The notes under the pieces were generated by a model, which worked only from the letters and a program-made list of their open reading frames with translations, made no database searches and was not told where the DNA came from. Shown piece after piece: positions 1 to 11,931 of a stretch of DNA of 64,000 nucleotides. Numbering within the stretch: the first letter of the stretch is position 1; every line of letters starts with the position of its first letter. The position numbers and the translations under genes are program-made. Source of the DNA: Stomorhina lunata (taxonomy: Eukaryota > Arthropoda > Insecta > Diptera > Rhiniidae); contig OW121744.1 in NCBI GenBank assembly GCA_933228675.1, forward strand, positions 100,014,813 through 100,078,812, read 5' to 3'.

Positions 1-1366
1 TTAGTCAAAATTTTTCCTCTAGAAAAATTTTCAATAGAAATTTTTACTCTAGAAAAATTTTCAATCGAAATTTTTTCTATAGAAAAATTTTCAATAGAAA
101 TTTTTTCTATAGAAAAATTTTCCATCGAAATTTTTTCAATAGAAAAATTTTCAATCAAAATTTTTTCTATAGAAAAATTTTCAATCGAATTTTTTCTATA
201 GAAAAATTTTCAATCGAAATTTTTTTAATAGAAAAATTTTCAATCAAAATTTTTTCTATAGAAAAATTTTTAATCGAAATTTTTTCTATAGAAAAATTTT
301 CAATAGAAATTTTTCTAAAAAAAAATTTTCAATCAAAATTTTTTCTATAGAAAAATTTTTAATCGAAATTTTTTCTATAGAAAAATTTTCAATAGTAATT
401 TTTCTAAAAAAAAAATTTCAATAGAAATTTTTTCTATAGAAAAATTTTCAATCGAAATTTTTTCTATAGAAAAATTTTCAATAGAAATTTTTTCTATAGA
501 AATATTTTCAATAGAAATTTTTTTTATATAAAAATTTTCAATCGATATTTTTTCTATAGAAAAATTTTCATTTGAAATTTCTTCTATAGAAAAATTTTCA
601 ATAGAAATTTTTCTATAGAAAAATGTTCAATAGAAAAACTTTCAATTTGCAATCAAAATTTTTTCTCTAGAAAAATTTTCAATCAAAATTTTTCCTCTAG
701 AAAAATTTTCAATAGAAATTTTTTCTATAGAAAAATTTTTAATAGAAATTTTTTCTATAGAAAAATTTTCAATAGAAATTTTTTCTCTAGAAAAATTTTC
801 AATAGAAATTTTTCTATAGAAAAATTTTTAATAGAAATTTTTTCTATAGAAAAATTTTCAATAGAAATTTTTTCTATAGAAAAATTTTCAATAGAAATTT
901 TTTCTATAGAAAAATTTTTAATAGAAATTTTTTCTATAGAAAAATTGTCTATGGAAATTTTTTCTATAGAAAAATTTTCAATCGAAATTTTTGCTATAGA
1001 AAATTTTCAATCGAAATTTTTTCTATAGAAAAATTTTCAATAGAAAATTTTCTATAGAAAAATTTTCAGTAGAAAATTTTCTATAGAAAAATTTTCAGTA
1101 GAAATTTTTCTATAGAAAAATTTTCAGTAGAAATTTTTCTATATAAAATTTTTTAATAGAAAATTTTCTATAGAAAAATTTTGAATAGAAAATTTTCCTT
1201 ATTTTTTTAGAAAATTTTCTATAGAAAATTTTTCAATAGAAAAATTTTCAATGGAAAATTTTGTATAGAAAATTTTTCAATAGAAAATTTTTCAATAGAA
1301 AATTTTCTATAGAAAAATTTTGAATAGAAAATTTTCTATAGAAAAATTTTCAATAGAAAATTTATA
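1..1366. repeat. 30-bp AT-rich satellite array with CTATAG palindrome
   Basis: Tandem units of about 29-30 bp alternate a palindromic core (TTTTTCTATAGAAAAA, its own reverse complement) with a short linker, CAATAGAAA or CAATCGAAA. The array runs off the left edge of the window. Units differ by point changes and by homopolymer length, so this is an older, less homogenised array than those at 20-30 kb. The last 300 bases are more degenerate. Non-coding. Confidence 0.93.
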
Positions 1367-2220
1367 AAAAGTTTGATTTTTTTTATCATTTACATGTCTT
1401 TATACACTTACTCTTTGTGACATTTTATTAAAGATTTTATATTTTATTATTTCATTAAAATCTTTGCTCTTAATTCTCATACTTAAGTCAACATCGTAGT
1501 AATTCATTATTTGCTTTTCCCACTAAAACTTAAATTAAATTACCAACTTTCTTGTAATTCAACACATGCATAGCTTTAGCATTCTTCAGTGCCACAATTG
1601 GAATTTGGTTTGTAATCTTAAAAAGTGCAATTTTTGCATTAACGCAATATCAACATAATTCCACACTCCCCAGACGAATGCTCGTAGTTAGGAAAACTTT
1701 ATAGTTTCTATTTCAGTTTGATTCGTTGGCACGCACATTTCGCCTCAAACCTCAACTTCATATTATTATATATATTTGTCTTATACTTGTTAGATTTTAG
1801 TTGTGAAAGATTTCTGCTATTTATAGAGACAACTTGTTAGTGGAACTAAGATGGGAAACCACTAAAATTCCAAATCCAAGACAATTTATTTAACTTGTGG
1901 TTTGATGGAATTTTGGTTGAGTTTTATGTACAAATGCTAAAATCCGTGAATTTTGTTATAACCTTCATGGGCGAAGTCTATATAAATAGATGCTCTGAAA
2001 CCGTTTTTTGGAACGCTTTAAATTGTTTGTGTTTACTCTTAAATAATTTGCACAAAGTGGGTTTATCGAAACTGCTCTAAAATAATTTCTTTTTTCATTG
2101 AACAATTTCAATATCTTTAATAATACTTAATTTTTTTTATTCTTTTCACAGTGTTCCAATTATTTCAAAAATATTTATTCAAATAATAACTGTCAAACAT
2201 TGTGAAACAAAATTTGTATA
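1367..2220. other. Unique AT-rich spacer, no gene recognised
   Basis: Non-repetitive sequence between two satellite blocks. It holds one 61-codon open frame (1895-2080) with no recognisable motif, and an acceptor-like pyrimidine tract ending in TTTTCACAG near 2151. No matching donor or conserved exon is visible. Confidence 0.6.
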
Positions 2221-5200
2221 ACTAAAATTTTTCTATAGAAAAAATTTTATAACGAAAATTTTTCTATTAGCAAAAATTTTATAATGAAAATTTTTCTATA
2301 GAAAAAATTTTATAACAAAAATTTTTATATCGAAAAAATTTTATAAAGAAAATTTTTTTACAGAAAAAAAGACAAGTTTTCTATTGAAAATATTTATAAA
2401 AATAATGTTCTATAGAAAAAATGTTAATAACAAAAATTTTTCTTTAGAAAAAATTCTATAACGAAAATTTTTCTATAGAAAAAACTTTAATATCGAAATT
2501 TTTTCTATAGAAAAAATTTTAATAAAGAAAATTTTTCTTTAGAAAAAATTTCGTAAAGAAAATTTTTCTATAGAAAAATTTTAATAACGAAAATTTTTCT
2601 ATAGAAAAATTTTAATAACGAAAATTTTTAAATAGAAAAATTTTTTAATAACTAAAATTTTTCCATAGAAAAATTTTTTAATAACGAAAATTTTTCCATA
2701 GAAAAATTTTTTAATAACGAAAATTTTTCCATAGAAAAATTTTTTAATAACGAAAATTTTTCCATAGAAAAATTTTTTAATAACGATAAATTTTTCTATA
2801 GAAAAATTTTTTAATAACGAAAATTTTTCCATAGAAAAATTTTTTAATAACGAAAATTTTTCCATAGAAAAATTTTTTAATAACGAAAATTTTTCTATAG
2901 AAAAATTTTAATAACGAAAATTTCTCTATAGAAAAATTTTAATAAAGAAAATTTTTCTATAGAAAAAATTAAAAAAATTTTTCTATTGAAAAATTTTCGT
3001 TAATTTTTCTATAGAAAAATGTTCGTTAAAAAATTTTTTCTATAGAAAAATTTTCGTTAAAAATTTTTTTCTATAAAAAAATTTTCGTTAAAAATAGAAA
3101 AATGTTCGTAAAAAATTTTTTTCTATAGAAAAATTTTTTTCTATAGCAAAATTTTTATTAAAAATTTTTTTCTATAATTTTTTCTATAGAAAAATTTTCG
3201 TTAAAAAATTTTTCTATAGAAAAATTTTGTTTAAAAAATTTTTCTATAGAAAAATTTTCGTTAAAAAATTTTTCTATAGAAAAATTTTCGTTAAAAAATT
3301 TGTTCTATAGAAAAATTTTTTAATAACGAAAATTTTTCTATAGAAAAATTTTAATAACGAAAATTTTTATATAGAAAAATTTGAATAACGAAAATTTTAA
3401 TAACGAACATTTTTCTATAGAGAAATTTTAATAACCAAAATTTTTCTATAGGAGCTTTCGTTATAAAATCGTTATAAAATTTTTTCTATAAAAAATTTTT
3501 TTTTATAAAATTTTTTTATAGAAAAATTTTTGTTATAATTTTTTTTCTCTAAAAAACTTTCGTAATAAAATTTTTTCTATAGAAAAATTTTCGTTAAAAA
3601 AAATTTTCTATAGAAAAATTTTCGTTAAAAATTTTTTTCTATAGCAAAATTTTCGTTAAAAATTTTTTTCTATAGAAAAATTTTCGTTAGAAAGTTTTTT
3701 CTATAGAAAAATTTTTTTATAGAAAAATTTTCGTTAAAAATTTTTTTCTATAGAAAAATTTTAGTTAAAAAATTTTTTCTATAGAAAAATTTTCGTTAAA
3801 AAGTTTTTTCTATAGAACAATTTTCGTTAAAAAATTTTTTCTATAGAAAAATTTTCGTTAAAAAATTTTTTCTATAGAAAAATTTTCGTTAATTTTTCTA
3901 TAGAAAAATGTTCGTTAAAAAATTTTTTCTATAGAAAAATTTTCGTTAAAAATTTTTTTCTATAAAAAAATTTTCGTTAAAAATAGAAAAATGTTCGTAA
4001 AAAATTTTTTTCTATAGAAAAATTTTTTTCTATAGCAAAATTTTTATTAAAAAATTTTTTTCTATAGAAAAATTTTCGTTAAAAAATTCTTTCTATAGAA
4101 AAAATTTTTGTTAAAAATTTTTTCTATAGAAAAATTTTCGTTAAAAAATTTTTCTATAGAAAAATTTTCTTTAAAAAATTTTTCTATAGAAAAATTTTCG
4201 TTAAAAAATTTTTCTATAGAAAAATTTTCTTTAAAAAATTTGTTCTATAGAAAAATTTTTTAATTACGAAAATTTTTCTATAGAAAAATTTTAATAACGA
4301 AAATTTTTATATAGAAAAATTTGAATAACGAAAATTTGAATAACGAACATTTTTCTATAGAGAAATTTTAATAACCAAAATTTTTCTATAGGAAGCTTTC
4401 GTTATAAAATCGTTATAAAATTTTTTCTATAAAAAAAATTTTTTTATAAAATTTTTTTATAGAAAAATTTTTGTTATAATTATTTTTCTCTAAAAAATTT
4501 TCGTAATAAAATTTTTTCTATAGAAAAATTTACGTTAAAAAAAAATTTCTATGGAAAAATTTTCGTTAAAAATTTTTTTCTATAGCAAAATTTTCGTTAA
4601 AAATTTTTTTCTATAGAAAAATTTGCGTTAAAAAATTTTTTCTATACAAAAATTTTTTTATAGAAAAATTTTCGTTAAAAATTTTTTTCTATAGAAAAAT
4701 TTTAGTTAAAAAATTTTTTCTATAAAAAAATTTTCGTTAAAAAGTTTTTTCTATAGAACAATTTTCGTTAAAAAAATTTTTCTATAGAAAAATTTTCGTT
4801 AAAAAATTTTTTCTATAGAAAAATTGTTAAAAAATTTTTCTATAGAAAAATGTTCGTTAAAAAATTTTTTCTATAGAAAAATTTTCGTTAAAAATTTTTT
4901 TCTATAAAAAAATTTTCGTTAAAAAATTTTTTCTATAGAAAAATTTTCGTTAAAAAATTTTTTCTATAGAAAAATTTTCGTTAAAAAATTTTTTCTATAG
5001 AAAAATTTTCGTTAAAAAATTTTTTCTATAGAAAAATTTTCGTTAAAAAATTTTTTCTATAGAAAAATTTTCGTTAAAAAATTTTTGCTATAGAAAAATT
5101 TTCGTTAAAAAATTTTTCTATAGAAAAATTTTCGTTAAAAAATTTTTCTATAGAAAAATTTTCGTTAAAAAATTTTTCTATAGAAAAATTTTCGTTAAAA

Positions 5201-5592
5201 AATTTTTCTATAGAAAAATTTTCGTTAAAAAATTTTTCTATAGAAAAATTTTCGTTAAAAAATTTTTCTATAGAAAAATTTCCGTTAAAAAATTTTTCTA
5301 TAGAAAAATTTTCGTTAAATAATTTTTTCTATAGAAAAATTTTCGTTAAAAAAATTTTTTCTAGAGAAAAATTTTCGTTAAAAATTTTTTTCTAGAGGAA
5401 AATTTTCGTTAAAAATTTTTTTCTAGAGGAAAATTTTCGTTAAAAAAATTTTCTATAGAAAAATTTTCGTTATAAAAATTTTCTATAGAAAAATTTTCGT
5501 TAAGAAATTTTTTCTATAGAAAAATTTTCGTTAAAAAATTTTCGTAAAAAAATTTTTTCTATAGAAAAATTTTCTTTAAAAAATTTGTTCAT
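2221..5592. repeat. 30-33-bp satellite array (TTCGTTA / TAACGAA linker), with orientation switches and a 0.9-kb higher-order repeat
   Basis: Units carry the same TTTTTCTATAGAAAAA core as the first array but a different linker: TAATAACGAAAA in one orientation and TTTTCGTTAAAA in the other. The linker shows the array direction changing near 2970-3000, 3310 and 3450. Around 2600-2880 the period is about 33 bp; around 5100-5330 it is 30 bp and very regular. A block of about 0.9 kb is itself duplicated (see findings). A run of open codons at 2599-2865 is only this repeat translated. Confidence 0.93.
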
Positions 5593-5708
5593 GCCAATCA
5601 AAAAAATATTTTATAACGAAACTGTTTTATAATGAAGAAAAAGTTTTACAAATTTTATGTAAAATTTATCTAAAAATTTCTCTGGAATTTCAAATGACTA
5701 CTGTTCAA

Positions 5709-5880
5709 GATGACTCAGCAGTTTGAGATGACTTAGCACTTTGAGATGACTCAGCAGTTCAAGATTACTCAGCAATTTGAGATGCCCTAACAGTTTCAGA
5801 TGACTTAACATTTCGAGGTGACTCAATAGATTTAGAACACTCAGAAGTTTGAGATGACACCAAGATGACTCAGCTGCTCA
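5709..5880. repeat. 18-bp minisatellite with TGACTCA motifs
   Basis: About ten copies of an 18-bp unit, best copy GATGACTCAGCAGTTTGA, start at 5709, 5727, 5745, 5763, 5781, 5799, 5817, 5835, 5853 (short) and 5864. Copies have diverged. Frames are broken by stops, so it is not a coding repeat. Four copies contain exact TGACTCA, the AP-1 recognition sequence. Confidence 0.85.
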
Positions 5881-7256
5881 AAAATTCAGAAATTTATGAA
5901 ACAAAAGGCATAAATAAAACAGAATCCATATAAAAAGTGGTATAGAGTTTTTAATACCATAACTTTTATTTAATTTTAAAGTTAAATTTAATGTCCTCTA
6001 GAGCTATGTGTGTGTGTGTATGGTGTCTCACTTGACAGTCCTATTAAAGTGCTAGAGATATTTACTTTTTCAGTACTTTAAAACTTGTAACTAAAACTGT
6101 AAAGCAGTTGTTAAGTGCGTGATACTAAAGCTAGGAATGAGCACTTATGCCAACATAAATCCGTCAACAAAAATTTTCACAGACTTTGCGTACATATTGT
6201 TAAAATGATGAAGTGAAGCATATTTTTAGGGTAAATAATGCAGGTGTAAAATAAAGTTTTTGGGTTTCGTAAGAACGATTAAATTTTGAAAAATTTTTCT
6301 ATAGAAAAGTTTTTAATAGAAATATTTTTCTATAGAAAAATTTTCGTATCGAAAAAATATTTGTTCTAGAAAAAGTTAAGCAAGAAAAACTAAACCATAA
6401 ACTAAAACAGGAAATGCCAGCATTACCAGACATTGCGCAATTACATACAAAAATTAATTCTTTTGGCCAAATATATTGGTCGTTTTTGTACAAATACATA
6501 TAACCCTTAACTCCTCGCTTTTCACCGGATAGTAAGGTTGAGTTGGTTTGTTGTTTTATTGGTATATTTTCTTGTAGCTGAAATTTGTTGAAGAAATTTA
6601 TAGCTTTACTAGAATTTTTATGGGTTTTGGGGTAAAATAATGTTTTATTAAAACTCATTTTATACTATTCATTGTTCTTATAAATGTTCAATTCGTTCCT
6701 TTGGCCTCATAAGAAATCCTGGTTGTTAATTAAAAAACAACAAAGTCTCTGCTAATGCCGACAACTAAATTAAATAGACAACTTAATTAACTCGAACGAT
6801 ATAAAATGTATGGGAATAAAAGTTAAAGCAAAAAGGAAGACAATAGCTGGAGGGACATGAATAATTTGTTTTACCCGCCTGAAAGTATGTTATAAAATCG
6901 AAATGTATGAAAATGAACTGAAAGTTTATTAGGGATTCAAAACAGGTATTAAGACATTTTGGGTAAAAGTGCATGTTAATTTGGTTCTTTTATATATAAA
7001 ACGGGTGTAAATGAAAGCCTTCTTTTTTGATTTTATATATATAAATAATTTTTTGCATTTAGAATGGTATATCCTTTATGCCTTGGCTAAAAAGACTTAA
7101 TTTGTATGTATGAGTGTTTGCCTGAGGCTGGTTAATACTTTTGTACTTACAGGATTTATTGTATATTTGTTTCATTTAAGTATTTAATGTCATTAATTAA
7201 GGCCACAATGTTATTTTAATTGACTTTTTAATGTAGATGGACAAAAGTCCATCTAT
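5881..7256. other. Unique AT-rich spacer with a small satellite fragment
   Basis: Mostly single-copy AT-rich DNA. A short GT run lies near 6007-6021. At about 6291-6375 there are two or three degenerate units of the CTATAG satellite. The open frames of 119 and 63 codons on the minus strand (6299-6658, 6783-6974) show no domain, and the first ends in the satellite fragment, so I do not call them genes. Confidence 0.6.
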
Positions 7257-8938
7257 AAAATATTATAACAAAAATTTTTTTATAGAAAAAATTTTATAAC
7301 AAAAATTTTTTTATAGAGAAAATTTTATAAAGATAATTTTTCTATCGAAAAAAATTATAACATAAATTTTTCTATAGAAAAATGTTATAACAAAAATTTT
7401 TCTATAGAAAAAATTATTTAACAAAAGTTTTTCTATAGAAAAAATTTTATAACAAAAATTTTTCTATAGAAAAATTGTATAACCAAAATTTTTCAGTAGA
7501 AAAAATTTTTTAACGAAAATGTTTCTATAGAAAAAATTTTATAGCACAAATTTGTAAAAAAGAAATGTTTAACGAAAATTAAAAAAAAAAATTTATAACA
7601 AAAATTTTTCTGCAGAAAAACTTTAAAAACGAAAATAAAGAAAATTATAAAGAAAATTTTTCTATCGAAAAAATTTTATAAAAAAATGATTGTATAGAAA
7701 AAATTTTCGTAATTAAATTTTTCTATAAAAAATAAAATATAAAAAATTATAAAATTTTTTCTATAAAAAAATTTTTTTCTATAGAAAAATTTTCGTTATA
7801 AAATCTTCTCTATACAATAATTTTCTTTATAAAATTTTTTCTAGAGAAAAATTTTTTCTATAAAAACAATTTCATTATAAAATATTTTCTATAAAAAAAT
7901 TTTCGTTATACAAATTTTTCAATATAAAAAAATTTAGTTTTAATATTTTTTCTATAAAAACATTTTCTTTATAAAATTTTTTCATAGAAAATTTTTCGTT
8001 ATAAAATATTTTCTATAAAAAAATTTTCGTTATAAAATTTTTTCTATAAAAAAAATTTCGTTATAAAATTTTTCTATAAAAAAATTTTCGTTACAAAATT
8101 TTTTCAATATAAAAAAATTTCGTTTTAATAGTTTTTCTATAGAAAACTTTTCTTTATAAAATTTTTTTTATAAAACTTTTTCTATAGACAATTTTCGTTA
8201 TAAAATTTTTTCTATAGAAAAATTTTCGTTATAGACAATCTCTACAAAAAAATTTTCGATATAAAACTTTTTCTATAGAAAAATTTTTGTTATAAATTTT
8301 TTTCTGTGGAAAAATTTTAAATTTTTTCTATAGAAAAATTTTCTTTATAAAATTTTTTCTATAAAAAATTTTCGTTATTAATTGTGTTCTATAGAAAAAT
8401 TTCCTTTATAATATTTTTTCTATAAAAAACATTTCGTTATAAAATTTCTTCTATAGAAAAATTTTCTTTATAAAATTTTTTCTATAAAAAATTTTTAGTT
8501 ATAAAATTTTTTTTATAGAAAGTTTTTCGTTATAATTTGTTTTCTATAACAAAATTCTCTTTTTAAAATTTTTTCTGTGGAAAAATTTTCGTTTTTATTA
8601 CAAAATTTTTTTTATAGAAAAATTTTTGTTATACATTTTTTTCTATAGAAAAGTTTGAGTTATAAAATTTTTTCTATAGAAAATTTTTCGTTATAAAATT
8701 TAAGAAATTGGCGTTGAAAAATTTTTTCTATAAAAAAATTGGCGTTAAAAAATTTTTTCTATAGAAACATTTTTGTTATAATTTTTTTTTTATAAAAAAA
8801 TTTTTGTTATAAATTTTTTTCTATAGAACATTTGTGTTATAAAATTTTTGCTATTCCAAAATTTTCGTTTTAGTTATAAAACTTTTCTCTGTAGAAAAAT
8901 TTTCGAAATAAATTATTTTCTGTAGAAAATTTTTTGAT
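7257..8938. repeat. Degenerate 30-32-bp CTATAG satellite array with internal orientation switch
   Basis: Units carry the CTATAG core with linker TTTATAACAAAAA to about 7690, then the reverse-complement linker TTTTCGTTATAAAA to about 8900. Individual units are strongly diverged in homopolymer length and many cores are mutated, making this one of the oldest-looking blocks. Non-coding. Confidence 0.88.
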
Positions 8939-8959
8939 TTCTTTTATTGGGCAGTTTTG

Positions 8960-9821
8960 ACTATATATAGTGAGTCATGTCTGTTTGTAGTTAGTCTTTA
9001 CTATATGTAGTCAAGACTGACTGTAAATTGTCAATACTGACTATATATTGTCTAGACTGATCATATGAAATCAAGACTGCCTATATGTAGTCCAGACTGA
9101 CGATATATAGTCAAGGCTGACTATATATAGTCAAGACTGACTATATATAGTCAAGGCTGACTATATATAGTCAAGGCTGACTATATATATAGTCAATACT
9201 GACTATATATAGTCAGCCTTGACTATATATAGTCAGTCTTGACTGTAAATAGTCAAGACTGATAATATATAGTCAGTCTTGACTATATATAGTCAATCTT
9301 GACTATATATAGTCAAGACTGACTATATATAGTCAAGACTGACTATATATAGTCAAGACTGACTGTATATAGTCAAGATTGGCTATATATTGTCAGTCTT
9401 GACTATATAGTCAAGACTGACTATATATAGTCAAGACTGACTATATATAGTCATGACTGACTGTATATAGTCAAGATTGACTATATATAGTCAAGACTGA
9501 CTATATATAGTCAAGACTGACTGTATATAGTCAAGATTGACTATATATTGTCAGTCTTGACTTTATAGTCAAGACTGACTATATATAGTCAAGACTGACT
9601 ATATATAGTCAAGACTGACTGTATATAGTCAAGATTGACTATATATTGTCAGTCTTGACTATTTACAGTCAAGACTGACTATATATAGTCAAGGCTGACT
9701 ATATATAGTCAAGGCTGACTATATATAGTCAAGGCTGACTATATATAGTGAAGACTGACCATATATAGTCAAGACTGACCATATATAGTCAAGACTGACT
9801 ACATATAGTCAAGACTGATTA
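8960..9821. repeat. 20-bp satellite with GACTATATATAGTC palindrome (left part)
   Basis: Tandem 20-bp units, typical copy GACTATATATAGTCAAGACT. Fourteen of the 20 bases form a perfect palindrome. Some units are inverted (AGTCTTGAC linkers, for example around 9218-9300). The array stops at 9821-9825, where the errantivirus begins, and resumes at 17552, so both sides were once one array. Confidence 0.93.
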
Positions 9822-9825
9822 TATA
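9822..9825. other. Target-site duplication of the errantivirus, left copy
   Basis: TATA immediately outside the 3' LTR, matching TATA at 17548-17551. Errantiviruses are known to duplicate 4 bp and to prefer alternating purine-pyrimidine TATATA-like targets. Confidence 0.85.
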
Positions 9826-10314
9826 AATTAAAAGTCTTTTCAAATTTTTTATAAAAAAATATTTTATTTTATAACTTATAACCGGACGGGTTATAAGAAA
9901 TACGACTTTATTTTATTAATTCACAAAACTGACTGCCAAGACTTTACAATAATTTCTTATAACGAAACTTATTTTATTAGTGAATTTGTTGATTTCGCAT
10001 TTTCATGCAACAGCTAATGAAACAGCTAGCAATGCAGTTTAAATGTTGGCACGTTTCTTGGCTGTTGAACTTCTTTATTCTGCATTTTCGTCAAACAGCT
10101 AGCAATGCAGTTTTAATGTTGGAACGTTTCTTGGCTGTTGAACTCGAAAATAGCTAGCAATGCATTTTTAATGTTGGCGCGTTTCTTGGCTGTTGAACTT
10201 GATTTGCTGACATGTTGCAGTTGCAATAATTATAGTTAATGTTGTTGTTGTGTCTGCTTTATGGTTATCATACTAATAGAGTTTGTTGTTGTTATTACTG
10301 ACACAGTGTTAACT
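9826..10314 (-). repeat. 3' LTR of the errantivirus
   Basis: 489 bp, the same as 17059-17547 at a constant offset of 7233 bases, with no difference found by eye. In element orientation it begins AGTTAAC and ends TTTTAATT, like gypsy-group LTRs. It contains three direct repeats of about 50 bp (10021-10070, 10094-10143, 10152-10198; shared core GCTAGCAATGCA), which fall in the U3 half. AATAAA signals in the element sense occur at 10064-10069 and 9907-9912; the latter is better placed for RNA 3' end formation. Confidence 0.95.
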
Positions 10315-10325
10315 CCTCCCCCTTT
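10315..10325 (-). other. Polypurine tract of the errantivirus
   Basis: Reads AAAGGGGGAGG in the element sense and lies directly upstream of the 3' LTR, the position where plus-strand DNA synthesis is primed in LTR elements. Confidence 0.88.
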
Positions 10326-10351
10326 AAGTTCATACGTCCTCGTATGAATAA

Positions 10352-11884
10352 CTAGAAAAATGGGAGGTTGTGAATCCTCTTGTTTTTGACGCTTAGTGAT
10401 GGTAATGACAAGGAAACTTCCGGATTAACGTGTAATTTATCATCTTCTACAGTCTCCACTTGTCTTCCCAAGTTTGGTGATTGTTCACGTGTTCCAGATG
10501 ACTTGTTTTCTAATTCAGTAGTTTCGTTTCTCTTCCTTCTCATCATAAAAGCAATAGTAACCAATATTGTTATGGCTATTATAAGTCCAAGATTAACAGA
10601 AAGATTGATTTTATTCTCGACTTGTAATTTTTCGATTAAGTGAGAATTGTTGACATTAACGGCCTCCATTCTTTCCAGTGTTATTACTTGTTCTTGGAAA
10701 TTCGCATTACTTGGCTGCAGCAATGCGGGTAATGGCTTCGTAAGGGACACTTGGGTTGTCAGGTAAGTCTGATTTCGAATTCGTACTGTGGAATTTAGGT
10801 GATGAATTATAAAGGTGCCATCTATGTTGATAGTCGAATTGTCTATTTCAATTTGGCCTTTGAATTGGTTCAGCAGTACCATACTTTCGTCTATCTTTTC
10901 TACTAGTGCCACGTGCTCATCATTAGTTGTTGTACAGCGGGATGCTTTACTCTTCAGAAGGTTTGGGATGCACTCTGATTCACTTATGTCTATAATATTG
11001 TCCATTTCGCAAATACTTAATTTATTATAGTCTTTGCAATCATTTTTAATTCCAAATATCTTATTATAACATTTCAATATTTTCTTAAAATTCGTTCTAA
11101 TTATTACATTGTTTTTTCTTACAGGTCTAATTGAGAATTCGTTACAAGTTTCTTTACTGGTTGTTGGGATATTTACTATGTAAATTATTTCTTTATCATT
11201 TGATGCAATTTTAACTTTCGAAAAATTTAATAATTCGTCCATATTACCGAATGGAATGTTGTCATTGTAAAAAATTTCTCTCAAAATATTAATTTCAATA
11301 TCAGAAAAAATAAATGAATTTACTATGTTTGCTTTAGCCCAATGAATGGCATATTCGATATTAGACAATTCTTCTTTAACAATTTCCAATTTATACTTAA
11401 ATTCTAACAAATTATCTTCCTTAATTTCTTTTTCTAAAAATTTGGAAATATTGTTGGTCATATTTGAGAGTCTATTAACCTTTTCCAGAGTTAACTGATT
11501 AATTACAATTTGGTTATTATTGGTGTCTAGGACATTGTTAATTTTATCTTTTATTATCTCAAAATCGTGGTGATCCGGACTACCGGCCAACCACTTCCAA
11601 GCACTGCCAATAAAGTCCAAAGACCTTTTTGTCCTTGTCTTAGATTTTAGTCTGGATAAACAGGATTTCATTTGGGATATGGTGTAGGATATGTAAGGTA
11701 ATAGTTGAGTGTCAGCATTGTTGTTAAGGTTAATTCCGTTTTCCAATCTTTCTATCAAATTTTCGTATTCCCCTAAGTCGATAGTATGGATAAGTTTAAA
11801 TACGCCAGTTTGAATTTTTGCTGAGCCTGTATTGATCACAACTAGTCTAGAATTCGAGTAGTCCATTATCTGGAACTCACTCAT
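10352..11884 (-). CDS. env: Errantivirus envelope glycoprotein (Env)
   Basis: 510 residues from the ATG at 11884. Family role: membrane fusion protein of insect endogenous retroviruses, cut by a furin-like protease. Visible features: a furin-type site RTKR at residues 84-87; directly after it a fusion-peptide-like segment containing FIGSAWKWLAG (91-101); a central region with scattered cysteines; one membrane segment at about 429-448 followed by RRKR and a charged tail of roughly 60 residues. The annotated ATG has no signal peptide. The frame stays open upstream for about 27 codons without an ATG and there encodes a hydrophobic stretch, with acceptor-like AGs at 11910 and 11890. This suggests that the true N terminus comes from a spliced RNA, as known for gypsy. 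The C terminus ends 26 bases before the polypurine tract. No break seen. Confidence 0.92.
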   Translation of the reverse strand: MSEFQIMDYSNSRLVVINTGSAKIQTGVFKLIHTIDLGEYENLIERLENGINLNNNADTQLLPYISYTISQMKSCLSRLKSKTRTKRSLDFIGSAWKWLAGSPDHHDFEIIKDKINNVLDTNNNQIVINQLTLEKVNRLSNMTNNISKFLEKEIKEDNLLEFKYKLEIVKEELSNIEYAIHWAKANIVNSFIFSDIEINILREIFYNDNIPFGNMDELLNFSKVKIASNDKEIIYIVNIPTTSKETCNEFSIRPVRKNNVIIRTNFKKILKCYNKIFGIKNDCKDYNKLSICEMDNIIDISESECIPNLLKSKASRCTTTNDEHVALVEKIDESMVLLNQFKGQIEIDNSTINIDGTFIIHHLNSTVRIRNQTYLTTQVSLTKPLPALLQPSNANFQEQVITLERMEAVNVNNSHLIEKLQVENKINLSVNLGLIIAITILVTIAFMMRRKRNETTELENKSSGTREQSPNLGRQVETVEDDKLHVNPEVSLSLPSLSVKNKRIHNLPFF

Positions 11885-11889
11885 GGAGG

Positions 11890-11925
11890 CTGCAACCAGA
11901 GAAAGTAACCTGTAATAAAGTACAG
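11890..11925 (-). promoter_or_regulatory. Candidate env splice acceptor region
   Basis: In the minus-strand sense two pyrimidine-rich acceptors occur: TACTTTATTACAG ending at 11910 and TTTCTCTGGTTGCAG ending at 11890. Both lie upstream of the env ATG and downstream of the pol stop (11932-11934). Errantivirus env is known to be made from a spliced subgenomic RNA. A donor-like GTAAGAT lies in the leader at 16567-16573. Confidence 0.5.
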
Positions 11926-11931
11926 TAAGAA

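Noticed and set aside
2599..2865. 88-codon open frame of KFFYGKIFVI repeats
   Set aside because: It is a direct translation of the 33-bp satellite unit; period and codons match the repeat.
6299..6974. Minus-strand open frames of 119 and 63 codons
   Set aside because: No domain or signal; the longer one runs into satellite sequence at its C terminus.
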